Shown: positions 48,428 to 57,231 of the stretch, piece by piece
How the letters are laid out: the number at the start of each line of letters is the position of its first letter
Numbering within the stretch: the stretch's first letter is position 1
Notes under the pieces: model-generated
What the model saw: only the letters and a program-made list of their open reading frames with translations
Told to the model about the DNA's origin: nothing
The model's database searches: none
Translations under genes and position numbers: made by a program
Source: a virus
Direction: 5' to 3' (one strand)
Length of the DNA stretch: 58,047 nt
Virus record (IMG/VR): IMGVR_UViG_3300034071_002803
Coordinates: 1-58,047 of that record

Positions 48428-49331
48428 GGCTACCTCCCAGTTGGCATGTTCTCCACACGCGGTCCCCAGATGACTGCGTTTTAACAATGGTTGTTATGAG
48501 GTTTTGATACGCGCCAAGATTAGCATACCCCCTGGCTAGGGCGTAAAATGGCGGCCATCTGAGGATGCAGTCAGAAAACAGTGCCTGACCGCTGCGGCTC
48601 ATTGCCATTTTGTTAAGCCAAATACCTGGCGTTGGGGAATGGGCAAGGGCTGAAAGCTCGCCCAGGTAGTCATGCTCGGTTTTTTCCCAATTCCAGTCGA
48701 TGACCAGCAAATAAGTTTCACCTTCCCGGTCAAGGGCGTTCCTAACGTAGTTTATTTTTGCAACAGAGTAGTTAAATAGACCAGTCCTTGGATGCGCGTC
48801 GTCTTGTCGCTCTGGGTCAATTGATCTTGTCGCCAAAGGGTAATAGTACATATTGTTTTTTTCATCAATAGAAAGCTCCTCTAGGCGTATGGCGCCATCC
48901 CTGCTCTTGGTCATTCGCATGCCGGTAAACGGCAAGGCGTCCAGGAATTGATTTGCAATAACGACCATAGTGCCCCCGGGGGATGGCGGGATAAGAGCGT
49001 CTACGAGAACATTTTCTTCTTTAATAAGGCCGCGGGAAATAATCTTTTTCCGCAACTCGTCGTTGAATTCTGAGGCGTAGACCTCAATGCCGCTTGAGTT
49101 GCTTAGCTTTCCTAAAACCAAAGCTGAAAATGAGCCATCTGCCTCGCCGTCAAACCTAATCTTGTCCACATGCCCCAAAGACGAAATCCATTCGGCAACC
49201 GCGGCGGCGAACACTGGTCCGGATGAAGCAGAGTAATCCCTTTTCTCAACCCATTGTGCTTTTCCTGAATATTGGCTAGTGAGCTTTTCCTGCTCCCGAA
49301 ACCTAATCCTCTGCGGGTGGATTGTGCTCAT
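48411..49331 (-). CDS. possible SAM-dependent methyltransferase (MidA-like)
   Basis: The start lies in the end of the gene at 49303 (29-base overlap). VVIANQFLDALPFTGMRM resembles the NExLDALP motif of MidA/NDUFAF7 methyltransferases, and SGPVFAAAVAEWISSLGHVDKIRFDGEADGSF could hold a degraded SAM site. The rest is unassigned. It overlaps the oxygenase-like gene by 17 bases. Confidence in the reading frame is high and in the function low. Confidence 0.55.
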   Translation of the reverse strand: MSTIHPQRIRFREQEKLTSQYSGKAQWVEKRDYSASSGPVFAAAVAEWISSLGHVDKIRFDGEADGSFSALVLGKLSNSSGIEVYASEFNDELRKKIISRGLIKEENVLVDALIPPSPGGTMVVIANQFLDALPFTGMRMTKSRDGAIRLEELSIDEKNNMYYYPLATRSIDPERQDDAHPRTGLFNYSVAKINYVRNALDREGETYLLVIDWNWEKTEHDYLGELSALAHSPTPGIWLNKMAMSRSGQALFSDCILRWPPFYALARGYANLGAYQNLITTIVKTQSSGDRVWRTCQLGGSHGPQD

Positions 49332-49539
49332 CCTTCCCCCATCTCCCCACGGGACATTCTGCTTGCGGCAATTGCGCCTTGAGCTTCATGAAGCATAGGC
49401 ACTTTTTGCATTGACCTGAAAGGCGGATAAAATGCTCGCACCCACGACAAGATTTAAGGCGTTCTTCTAGTGTCTCCTTGCTGACCCTGCCAGCATTTGG
49501 ATCTAGCATGTCCCAAGGCTTAACGCTCATTAGTGCCAT
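49303..49539 (-). CDS. zinc-ribbon protein, 78 aa
   Basis: CRGCEHFIRLSGQCKKCLCFMKLKAQLPQAECPVGRW has six cysteines in the spacing of a phage zinc-ribbon family (DUF6171-like). ATG 49539 has GGAG close by; ATG 49530 is an alternative. It overlaps both neighbours. The family is common in phages, without known function. Confidence 0.7.
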   Translation of the reverse strand: MALMSVKPWDMLDPNAGRVSKETLEERLKSCRGCEHFIRLSGQCKKCLCFMKLKAQLPQAECPVGRWGKDEHNPPAED

Positions 49540-50341
49540 CCGCTCCGTGCATTACCGGGCATCGGGGCTGCTCGGCCTCAACATATGACTTCTTCTTCCA
49601 GAAACGATTTCGGTACGCACCACCCCATACGTCTCGAGTCATAGCAACGTATTTTGTTCGGTGAGCTTCGTTATATGGAATTAATGAAGATTCCCAGTTA
49701 GTTCTTTTGATTGGAATAATCTGAAAAATAGGCGTACCCTTCGGAATCACACCTTGAAAATCGCTCTTAAGATAAAAAGTTATTTCAGACCTAAGGGGGA
49801 AGCTATCGGAATCCACTATGGCCGACATCGTGCGAAATGGCAGATCAAAGCGATTTAATGGGTGGGTGATAAGAACAGACCAGCCTTTTGGCACACCGAA
49901 TTCAAATGGTTGAATCCACAGGTATGGATTCTTATAAAAGCCTTCTGGCGAAACAAATCCCTCCATCGCACTCGGGTCTCGCGGAGGTCTAACCGGCTCC
50001 CATGGGAATTGTCGTGGCCAGTTAATCGTTGCGCCCTCGCCGCGAATATCACGCTGGACCTGCAGGTCACAGTTTAATCCCTGAATAAACCCAGTGGTAA
50101 ATGCGTCGATGATAGGAACGCAATTTTTAACAGTGTGGTTGTATTCCTGCATTTCTGGATTGAATGGAAGTCGGCCATGGGCCACTGTAGGAATTCCCTT
50201 GTACCAGTCTGGAACATACTTTGATGCTGGCCTTGGTGGCTCAAATCCAGTTTCCTGAAGATTTTCATGCTCCGGGCGCCAGGTAATCCTGTGAACATCT
50301 TCTCCCCTTAGGCGCTTAATGAGCTTCTCAACTGGATTCAC
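49520..50341 (-). CDS. unknown family A, copy 2 (273 aa)
   Basis: It shares the family A framework with 47073 and 54606: YVPDWYKGIP, VKNCVPIIDAFTTGFIQG, PKGWSVLITHPLNRFDLPF, SAIVDSDSFPL, and VIPKGTPIFQIIPIKRTNWES. It is the most divergent copy and has its own C-terminal extension (EQPRCPVMHGAD). The aromatic and proline pattern suggests a beta-rich fold. It is coupled by ATGA to a thioredoxin-like gene. Confidence 0.72.
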   Translation of the reverse strand: MNPVEKLIKRLRGEDVHRITWRPEHENLQETGFEPPRPASKYVPDWYKGIPTVAHGRLPFNPEMQEYNHTVKNCVPIIDAFTTGFIQGLNCDLQVQRDIRGEGATINWPRQFPWEPVRPPRDPSAMEGFVSPEGFYKNPYLWIQPFEFGVPKGWSVLITHPLNRFDLPFRTMSAIVDSDSFPLRSEITFYLKSDFQGVIPKGTPIFQIIPIKRTNWESSLIPYNEAHRTKYVAMTRDVWGGAYRNRFWKKKSYVEAEQPRCPVMHGADGTNER

Positions 50342-50898
50342 TTCTTTTCCTCAAATAGAAACGCTCTGAGCTCTGCAATATCTGCCCTAATTGCATCGAG
50401 CTCTTTAGAGATGTTTTCAGCCAGCTCAGCGAGCGCTGGGTTTGCCTCCTTGCCGCACCCCTCGCATGTTCCCTCAGATCCTCCGTCGCTGGCATATGGT
50501 ACTGCTGGGTTTACAAACTTAGTCAGGCCAGCAATCTCATTAAAAAGGTCAGTCAGGCCAAGCCGAACCTCGACCTCAGCAAATGACTTTTCCCCCCAGC
50601 CAACAATTCTTGCTGTGGGAGAACCGTTTGCGGAGTTGATCAATACCGGAACTGCATTTACCCCAGCGGCGGCGGAAATAGATTGATTTGTATCAGTGGA
50701 CACAACAACAACGGCAAGGCCCTTATCCTGATACTTCTTCTCAATTGCCTCAATCCATGGGTATGCTTGCTCACAAAATGTGCAACTTGGCGATGAAAAG
50801 AAATACAGAACATTACCGCGGCTAGCGTTTTTTTCGAGCAGCTCAGTCCAAGGCGTAGTGGCCTTATCCTGCAAATCACCCTGTAGTACTTCTGGCAT
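50338..50898 (-). CDS. thioredoxin-like protein with coiled-coil tail
   Basis: AGGAGG precedes ATG 50898. VLYFFSSPSCTFCEQAYPWI is a thioredoxin-fold active site (CTFC), followed by VVVVSTDTNQSISAAAGVNAVPVLI with the cis-Pro. The C-terminus has CEGCG and a coiled coil (LAENISKELDAIRADIAELR). It may form disulfides in the Cys-rich fibre encoded nearby, which is speculation. It differs from the classic thioredoxin at 5398. Confidence 0.82.
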   Translation of the reverse strand: MPEVLQGDLQDKATTPWTELLEKNASRGNVLYFFSSPSCTFCEQAYPWIEAIEKKYQDKGLAVVVVSTDTNQSISAAAGVNAVPVLINSANGSPTARIVGWGEKSFAEVEVRLGLTDLFNEIAGLTKFVNPAVPYASDGGSEGTCEGCGKEANPALAELAENISKELDAIRADIAELRAFLFEEKK

Positions 50899-51535
50899 AA
50901 TTTACCCCCCCTCCTGATAGGATTTTTTCAATTACAGGGTCACCCCTGCCTGGCTGGAGTATAGCACTAAAGCTGGCGTAGAAACACCCTATCTGAAACG
51001 TTGGATCGTGGTTGACATTCACCAGATCGTATATATTAAACCTGAAGATGCCCGGGAAGAGGCGCACGATTTCTTCGGTGCTCGCCTCTGGCTCTACATG
51101 CTCCTCGTAAGGATTCATAATGCATGTCTCGGTATCATCATCAGGAACATTGTTCCCCGTCTGCTCGCACAGACCGATAGGCATGGCGATGTATGCAAAT
51201 CTGGCAGAAGCGGAGATAGCGGCCCAGAGCGCGACGGCGTCGGATCTTGGCATATGCTCAATCACATCACCAAGGACTACCAGGTCATAGGGGAAGGAGG
51301 TGATGGTGCGGGCGTCGGCAATCGTTACGGTGTCGTAAATATCATCCAGCGAAAAGCGTGTCTGATAGTACGGAAAAACCTCTATGGCATCAAGGACGGT
51401 GACGGATGGGCACGCGTTGCGAATCGCTACACCGTAACGTCCAGATCCAGCCCCAACGTCAAGGACAGTGGTGATGCCATGCTCGTTGATCCACTCGGTA
51501 AGAGCTTTAATTCCATGACCGCTAGACCAGGGCAT
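50876..51535 (-). CDS. class I SAM-dependent methyltransferase
   Basis: TTVLDVGAGSGRYGVAI is motif I (SAM loop), VTVLDAIEVF is the acidic strand 2, and YDLVVLGDVIEHMPRSDAVALW is motif II and the post-motif. This is a Rossmann-fold methyltransferase of about normal size. There are no DNA-specific motifs such as DPPY, so the substrate is probably a small molecule, sugar or protein. It could methylate a sugar in the pathway. It overlaps the thioredoxin-like gene by 23 bases. Confidence 0.85.
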   Translation of the reverse strand: MPWSSGHGIKALTEWINEHGITTVLDVGAGSGRYGVAIRNACPSVTVLDAIEVFPYYQTRFSLDDIYDTVTIADARTITSFPYDLVVLGDVIEHMPRSDAVALWAAISASARFAYIAMPIGLCEQTGNNVPDDDTETCIMNPYEEHVEPEASTEEIVRLFPGIFRFNIYDLVNVNHDPTFQIGCFYASFSAILQPGRGDPVIEKILSGGGVNYARSTTG

Positions 51536-51538
51536 TTA

Positions 51539-53059
51539 TCAGGAAATCAAGATGCCGACGCTATCAGATCCAGTACTATAACTTGCGTACCAATAGTCAA
51601 TCTGGTCTGTTTCCCCTGGGTTCTGGTCGCCAAGCGGGGCCACCCCAATACCGTGACCAACTGAACTCAAATAATCGCTCTGGCCAGAGGCTTGCAGGCC
51701 GGAATTGGCAGCCTCCGTCGTCCACGCATCGTCCGTATACACATACGCCGTGTAGTCCGCACCGCTGGTCACAACCTTGATGGAGCCCCACGACTGGGTA
51801 GAGCTAGTGCTGTCGTAAAGCGCAGCAGAAGTATAATGATTGCTTCGCGTTCCAGCAGCAATGCGATCAACCTTAAGCTTATATCGGAACTTATAGTTTG
51901 GCGAGTTCTCTAAGCACGCGTTATAGCATTCTGCGCCCGATGTTGGTACGCATGTTCCGCATGCATTTGTGTTGCCGCCGCTTTTTGTGCATGTGCATGT
52001 TCGAGAATATTGTTTTCCGGTAGTGCCGCACGAGGTGCAGGTCTTGTCGGCGGATGCGCAAGTGATGTTTCCGCATGCATATGTTCCAGAGGTTGGCGAG
52101 CACGCGCCGGTCGTACACGAACCAGTCGTGTAGTTTCCAGGAGAGCAGTTGTAGACGGTGGGATTTTTGTTTCCGCCTTTTAGATTTCCAGCGACAGTGG
52201 CATTGTAGTTTGCAACTTTGCTGTTTCCTGGGCTAATCGCGTTGTAGCTGCTAAGGAATGAATTTCCAGGCGTGGTTGAGCTCTTTAGGTTTCCTGGTAC
52301 TGGTGAGTACGATACGATGTTTCCATTGTCCCTATATTTATTTCCCTTAAACGAGGGAGAGTTATAGCTATAGTTAGTCTTAGGTGCGTTATAGGAATAT
52401 TTTGCGTTTCCGCCAGTGGGGGCGTTGTAGGAATAGTTTGCGTTTCCGCCAGTGGGCGCATTGTATGAGTACGCATTAGTGTTGAAGTAGCTGACGCATG
52501 TTTCGGCATTATTGCCAACCCGCTGGGAGCAGTTTGCATCGCCGCAGACCCACGCAATCTCCGTAACATCTCCCTCAGCGCGGTATGGGTCTCCAAAGAT
52601 ATCACACCCGCAAGCCGCGTGAACATTTGTAGAGCAACCGCAACCAACAGTTTGCGTGTAGTTGGTTGTTTCTCCGGAGTTATATACAACTGGGTTTTTA
52701 TTACCACCACCGCAAGCCGTACAAGATGTGCAGGAATAATAGCCACCAACGCAAGTTGTCCCATCTTGGTATCGCTCTCCGTGCACATAGGAGATCCAGT
52801 AGTTGCTTGCGTCTTCTACCCAGAATGCAGCACCCACTCCATTTCCATGGGTCGTGGATGCCCCGGTTTCAATGCCCACCTCCGCATCTGAGTTTGGGGT
52901 AATGACCCAGCAAACGCCAGCGGACTCAACGTTTTTTGCAGCGTTGCTGTTAATTTGCCAATTAGTCGCACCCTGCCACGCAAGGCTGCCCGTGTCCGTT
53001 GAGCCCATCGTTCCAAGGGATGTATTTGTCCTGTTAAATGTATCCGCTACAAGGGCCAT
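51539..53059 (-). CDS. Cys-rich tail fibre or adhesin
   Basis: Residues 1-95 (LVADTFNRTNTSLGTMGSTD ... GVGAAFWVEDASNYWISYVHG) and about 390-506 (YKFRYKLKVDRIAAGTRSNH ... DYWYASYSTG) together look like one concanavalin-type beta-sandwich. Between them lies a 290-residue insert rich in Cys, Asn, Gly and Tyr. It has three copies of YSYNAPTGGNA-like repeats and many cysteine pairs (SCTSCTACGGG, TCTSCGTTG, RTCTCTKSGG). The start overlaps the next fibre stop (TAATG). It is probably a receptor-binding protein. Confidence 0.75.
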   Translation of the reverse strand: MALVADTFNRTNTSLGTMGSTDTGSLAWQGATNWQINSNAAKNVESAGVCWVITPNSDAEVGIETGASTTHGNGVGAAFWVEDASNYWISYVHGERYQDGTTCVGGYYSCTSCTACGGGNKNPVVYNSGETTNYTQTVGCGCSTNVHAACGCDIFGDPYRAEGDVTEIAWVCGDANCSQRVGNNAETCVSYFNTNAYSYNAPTGGNANYSYNAPTGGNAKYSYNAPKTNYSYNSPSFKGNKYRDNGNIVSYSPVPGNLKSSTTPGNSFLSSYNAISPGNSKVANYNATVAGNLKGGNKNPTVYNCSPGNYTTGSCTTGACSPTSGTYACGNITCASADKTCTSCGTTGKQYSRTCTCTKSGGNTNACGTCVPTSGAECYNACLENSPNYKFRYKLKVDRIAAGTRSNHYTSAALYDSTSSTQSWGSIKVVTSGADYTAYVYTDDAWTTEAANSGLQASGQSDYLSSVGHGIGVAPLGDQNPGETDQIDYWYASYSTGSDSVGILIS

Positions 53060-54606
53060 TAATATGTCGCCTCAATGGTTACCGAAAGGTCGGCTCCAGA
53101 TGTTCCTGCGTTTACAATCTCAACTTGGAGAGTATCTCCAACGGCAAGGGAGGTAACGGTGCTAAGGGATGTGGTGACTACGGCGGCCCCTACGGTGGCG
53201 CTTGTATTGCCGTTGGTAGAGCCGTTCTTCACAAGGCGATAGGTCACGCCAGAGCCACCGCCAGCGTATGCTCGAGCGTTGACAAGAGTGCAGGCAACTG
53301 TGGAAATGAACCTTGGCTGCTTAACCCCAGTAGATAGGGTTCCAGCGATGTGGAAAGAGATTGGCATTTGCAACGCATCAAGCTTTGTCTTGTCTGATGC
53401 GCTAAGGTAACCAGGAACAGACTGTGTTGCCTCCACAACACTTAGTGTATTTCCAGATTTGGAGAGTGCGGTTCCCGCAATAATGGACGCTGCGCCGGTG
53501 AATTGCTGCCACGACATAGAATCAGTTCCTACTTTAATAATTTCGCCTACTCCGGTTCCGGTGTTCACTTGGATGTATCCTTGGTTGCCATAATTTGTTC
53601 CGTTTAAAATGTATACTGCATCACCGGACTGCACGTATTCAGCGGGAATGCTTCCGTCAAAATTAGCTGCTCTTGTGATTCGCCACGGAGTTCCTGCGCT
53701 TCCAGCGTTGCTTACAACGTAGATTCCATTATGGGCCTGATTAGTCGCTCCGATATATAGAAGCCGGTCATTTAGCAGCATCTGGTACCCGTCAACCGTT
53801 CCGATGGCTCCGTTCGTGTTTGATTCAATGTAGGCACCAACACCAGTCCCGCCGTCACCTCCTGCCGATCCAGCTGTGTAGGTGCCGTTGCCGATATTAG
53901 ACGCCTGCGCTGCCTTTACGGCTACGTGCCAGTTAACTCCGGAAGCGAATGCGTCCACATACGCTTTCGTAGCAGCATGCATGTCCTGAGTTGGGTCAAC
54001 CCCAAGGGTGATTTGATTGACGGCAGTGTTTGCGCTTCCGTCCCTAAGGACGATTGTGTTGTTGTTGGCTGATGCAGTTGCGGTGGTCTGCGCGTTGAGA
54101 ACGGTCAGCGTATTGCTGTTGCCGTCAATAGTCTTATTTGTCAGGGTCTGCGTTCCTGTATCAGAAACCAACGTAGCATCAGAATTTCCGATAACTGACC
54201 CGCCTGGAAGCAACAAGGTATTAGTCGCTTCCACGGCATGCGGCGCTGCTTTAATTTTTTGCCCGTGTGTGTTTACATAGCAATTGAGTTGTATTGATGC
54301 GTCTACTGAAGAGCCGCCTTGAACCTCAAGAATAGTTGAGGCAGGCGCGACTACAAGGTTTCCAGAGGCGGTGGTTGTCGTTCCGCCCAGTACTGGCGAT
54401 GTTAGGGTCTTGTTTGTAAGGGTTTCAGCGCCTGCGGGGGTTACTGTCACATAGGTCAACGAGCTCCACGCGGTTGTACCATCACCAATCTTAAACTGAC
54501 CCGTGGTGGTATCAAAGCCAATTTCACCAGATTGCAAGACAGGGTTAGCCGACGCCCAGTTGGCAGATGTATCGCGTCGTGGCTTAATCCTTGCTTGCGC
54601 TGGCAT
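53059..54606 (-). CDS. tail fibre protein 1
   Basis: The N-terminus RIKPRRDTSANWASANPVLQ, then SGEIGFDTTTGQFKIGDGTTAWSSL, is a common phage fibre attachment segment. LTNKTLTSPVLGGT and TLTNKTIDGNSNT follow. Residues about 215-360 form a domain shared with fibre 2 (TKAYVDAFASGVNWHVAVKA, DRLLYIGATNQAHNGIYVV, SGDAVYILNGTNYGNQGYIQ). The C-terminal 90 residues are a beta-sandwich tip. It is probably a trimer on the tail. Confidence 0.85.
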   Translation of the reverse strand: MPAQARIKPRRDTSANWASANPVLQSGEIGFDTTTGQFKIGDGTTAWSSLTYVTVTPAGAETLTNKTLTSPVLGGTTTTASGNLVVAPASTILEVQGGSSVDASIQLNCYVNTHGQKIKAAPHAVEATNTLLLPGGSVIGNSDATLVSDTGTQTLTNKTIDGNSNTLTVLNAQTTATASANNNTIVLRDGSANTAVNQITLGVDPTQDMHAATKAYVDAFASGVNWHVAVKAAQASNIGNGTYTAGSAGGDGGTGVGAYIESNTNGAIGTVDGYQMLLNDRLLYIGATNQAHNGIYVVSNAGSAGTPWRITRAANFDGSIPAEYVQSGDAVYILNGTNYGNQGYIQVNTGTGVGEIIKVGTDSMSWQQFTGAASIIAGTALSKSGNTLSVVEATQSVPGYLSASDKTKLDALQMPISFHIAGTLSTGVKQPRFISTVACTLVNARAYAGGGSGVTYRLVKNGSTNGNTSATVGAAVVTTSLSTVTSLAVGDTLQVEIVNAGTSGADLSVTIEATY

Positions 54607-55376
54607 TACTTAAATTCCTTCTTTGACCAGAAGAACCTACGGTAGGCTGAGGCAATGTGCGCCATCAGCTTTCGATCCGCACGGTCAAGATGCTCAAGAT
54701 CTTCTTCTGTCGGCTCTGTTTCCATCTGCCAAGACTCTCTTTTGAATGGAAAGACTTGCACAACTGGCGTTCCAGCAGGGATAATGGTTTCAATTGACGT
54801 CTCATGAATAACAAATGGAAAATTAACCACGTTCGTGTAGGTATCTGTATCAACTACACCAGGCAGCGCTTCAAAGAATCCGTTTGGATTGTTCATCGGT
54901 GGGAGGAATAAAGTTGAATACCCGGGAGGAGTCTGAATATGCCAAGGATTGATCCACTTGAATACATCGCGACCCGGGTATAGCTTTGCCAGTGGATGAC
55001 CAGCGGCTTGGCCAAATTTATGGCCCTCAACTACCTTTGTTTCATTGGAAATACCTGGTCGCCATGAAAACCTCAGGTCGGTTGGCTCGTTGGGGTCTTC
55101 ATGGTTCTTTTTTTCATTAATTTGCACATACATGTCCTGATCTGTATAGATAACATATCCAAGGCTTAGGCTGTCCAGAATCGGCACGCAGCGCTTAATA
55201 GTAGAGTTATAATCCCCAGAATTGTTCATCACCTTTTTGTCGCGCGGGGCGTTCTCAAAGCCCCCGTAGGATGGCATCTCCTTCCACCAATCAGGCATCT
55301 TGTAACCGATTGGCTTGGGCCAATACTCCTCTAGCACCTTCCTGCTCGCAATAAACTTAATTGTTTTGTGCGACAT
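54606..55376 (-). CDS. unknown family A, copy 3 (256 aa)
   Basis: It lies between two fibre genes. It shares KMPDWWKEM, IKRCVPILDSLSLGYVI, PPGYSTLFLPPMNNPNG, ALPGVVDTDTYTNVVNFPFVI and IIPAGTPVVQVFPFKRESW with the copies at 47073 and 49520, and the ending FWSKKEFK with 47073. GAGGGAGA precedes ATG 55376. The reason a phage would carry three copies, one between fibre genes, is not clear. Confidence 0.72.
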   Translation of the reverse strand: MSHKTIKFIASRKVLEEYWPKPIGYKMPDWWKEMPSYGGFENAPRDKKVMNNSGDYNSTIKRCVPILDSLSLGYVIYTDQDMYVQINEKKNHEDPNEPTDLRFSWRPGISNETKVVEGHKFGQAAGHPLAKLYPGRDVFKWINPWHIQTPPGYSTLFLPPMNNPNGFFEALPGVVDTDTYTNVVNFPFVIHETSIETIIPAGTPVVQVFPFKRESWQMETEPTEEDLEHLDRADRKLMAHIASAYRRFFWSKKEFK

Positions 55377-55390
55377 GAATAAATCTCCCT

Positions 55391-57211
55391 CTACGCTGAT
55401 CCACCATCAACAGTGATGGTGTCAAGAGAATACCACACGACATCCGTGCCATCGGTCTGTAGTACTTTCCCCGTCTGGCTGGTCTGAGATGGAAGAACTG
55501 CTGTTCGCGCGCCCTGGGCGGTGGTTGACCCAGTCCCTCCATACAAGATTTCAACTGGTGTGCCCTGCCATGTGCCAGTGCCGATTGTGCCGACAGATGC
55601 CAAAGAAGAGTTTACAACGCTAGAGCCTAGAGTCGTAGAGGAAAGAACAGAGGTTCCGTTTATTTTGAATGATGCCCCGCTTGCAATATCAAGATACCCT
55701 GTTGCAATTGTTGCGGCGGTCGTGTGAGATGTGGTACCAGCCCCAACGAGAACAACTTCAACTTTTCCTCCGCCAGCGCTGTCGGTAAAGTTTTCTGTTG
55801 CGACCCCGCGCAAGATTACTGACTCCGTTGAAAGATACCCAGTTGCCCCTCGGCCAAATATCGCAAACTCACCTAGGGTCTGGCCAGACTGCGTGGCTGA
55901 AGGTGAGGCAGATGTACCACCAGACGTTCGCGATACATAGCGGCCATACTTGTTAGTTCCGTGGGCATCAAGAACGATGATTGACGCTGCTCCGTCTTCA
56001 TTGACTGCGTGGAGAACAACATCGTCAGAGATGGCGCCAAGGGCAAGTGGTGCGCCAGTAGCGTTATCAATAGTGATTTTACCAAAGATTGTCGGGTCTG
56101 TTGCAATAGCCCACGGCGCATCGATCCAGTCAAGTCCGCCAACCTCTGTGGAGCTTGCGATCAAAACCTGATTGTTTGTCCCCACCGCAAGGGTTGAAGG
56201 GGTTTCCGCAGCGCTAGCCGTAACGATAGCACCCTTGGCGCTAAGGGCCGACTTGGGGATTGCCGCGTTCGCAGTTGATTGCGCGGCAGCAGCGGCATCG
56301 TTAATTTGTTTTGCAACAGCGGCAGTTGCGGCTCTGACTGTTGATGTTCCACTAACGCTGTTGTCAAAGTCAACTTCAAGAACCGCTGGAGATCCAGCTC
56401 CCCAAACTAGACCACTGCCTTTATTTACAGAAAATGTATCTCCAGAGATTGAAATGCCATTTCCAGCAACAACTCCTGCAAGGCCAGTAAATTGAGTCCA
56501 ATCTTGATTGTCTGTTCCGACTGCGTGGACCGCATTGGCCTGCGAACCTATTGATGTAAGCACAAATCCCTGGCCGCTATTATTTATTCCGCCCCCAGGG
56601 AGAACAAAAACAGCGTCACCACCAGAGACTTGACCTGCAATGTTGTTATTTGAATCATTGGCTCGGGTAAGCTTCCATTTGGTTGATGGTGACCCGGCAG
56701 AGGTAACAGAATAAATGCCGTTGTGGGCTGCGTTTGCCTGATTTTTTACCAGCACCCTGTCGCCAGCGCTTGGACTGAGTCCGTCAATAATCAGGTCTGC
56801 GTTTGAGCCCGCCTCAATATATGCACCAATTCCATAGCCGGAAGATTGATCTGCCGTTCCGGCCGTGTAGGTCGGGCTGTTCGGTAGAGCTGCATCTGTT
56901 GCGGCGGTAACTGCGCCGTGCCAGTTCATTCCAGTTGTAAGGCTTTCTGCGTATGCCTTTGTGGCAATTGTGTCGGTGTCAACATTCAGCGTTGCCGATC
57001 CGCTTGACGCTCCGCCAGTAAGTCCTGTGCCGGCAACAACGGCGGTAATATCACCAGACCCACCACCGCCAGCCGCAAGATCAAGCCAAGTACTACCGTC
57101 GTAGACATAGACGGTATCGTCCGTCGTGTTGTAGTACATGTCTCCCTGGGCGGGGGAGGACGGCGCGGCGGCGTATTGCGGAAGATTGATCCTACTTAGA
57201 AGCTTTGGCAT
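55391..57211 (-). CDS. tail fibre protein 2
   Basis: TAGGAGG precedes ATG 57211. MPKLLSRINLPQYAAAPSSP, then GDMYYNTTDDTVYVYDGSTW, is an N-terminal attachment region. Residues about 85-245 are homologous to the shared domain of fibre 1 (TKAYAESLTTGMNWHGAVTA, DRVLVKNQANAAHNGIYSVT, SGGDAVFVLPGGGINNSGQG). A helical section (AAAAAQSTANAAI) and beta-rich repeats follow. Together with fibre 1 it probably forms an interchangeable receptor-binding set. Confidence 0.85.
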   Translation of the reverse strand: MPKLLSRINLPQYAAAPSSPAQGDMYYNTTDDTVYVYDGSTWLDLAAGGGGSGDITAVVAGTGLTGGASSGSATLNVDTDTIATKAYAESLTTGMNWHGAVTAATDAALPNSPTYTAGTADQSSGYGIGAYIEAGSNADLIIDGLSPSAGDRVLVKNQANAAHNGIYSVTSAGSPSTKWKLTRANDSNNNIAGQVSGGDAVFVLPGGGINNSGQGFVLTSIGSQANAVHAVGTDNQDWTQFTGLAGVVAGNGISISGDTFSVNKGSGLVWGAGSPAVLEVDFDNSVSGTSTVRAATAAVAKQINDAAAAAQSTANAAIPKSALSAKGAIVTASAAETPSTLAVGTNNQVLIASSTEVGGLDWIDAPWAIATDPTIFGKITIDNATGAPLALGAISDDVVLHAVNEDGAASIIVLDAHGTNKYGRYVSRTSGGTSASPSATQSGQTLGEFAIFGRGATGYLSTESVILRGVATENFTDSAGGGKVEVVLVGAGTTSHTTAATIATGYLDIASGASFKINGTSVLSSTTLGSSVVNSSLASVGTIGTGTWQGTPVEILYGGTGSTTAQGARTAVLPSQTSQTGKVLQTDGTDVVWYSLDTITVDGGSA

Positions 57212-57231
57212 CGGGCCCTCCTAGCGGGGGT

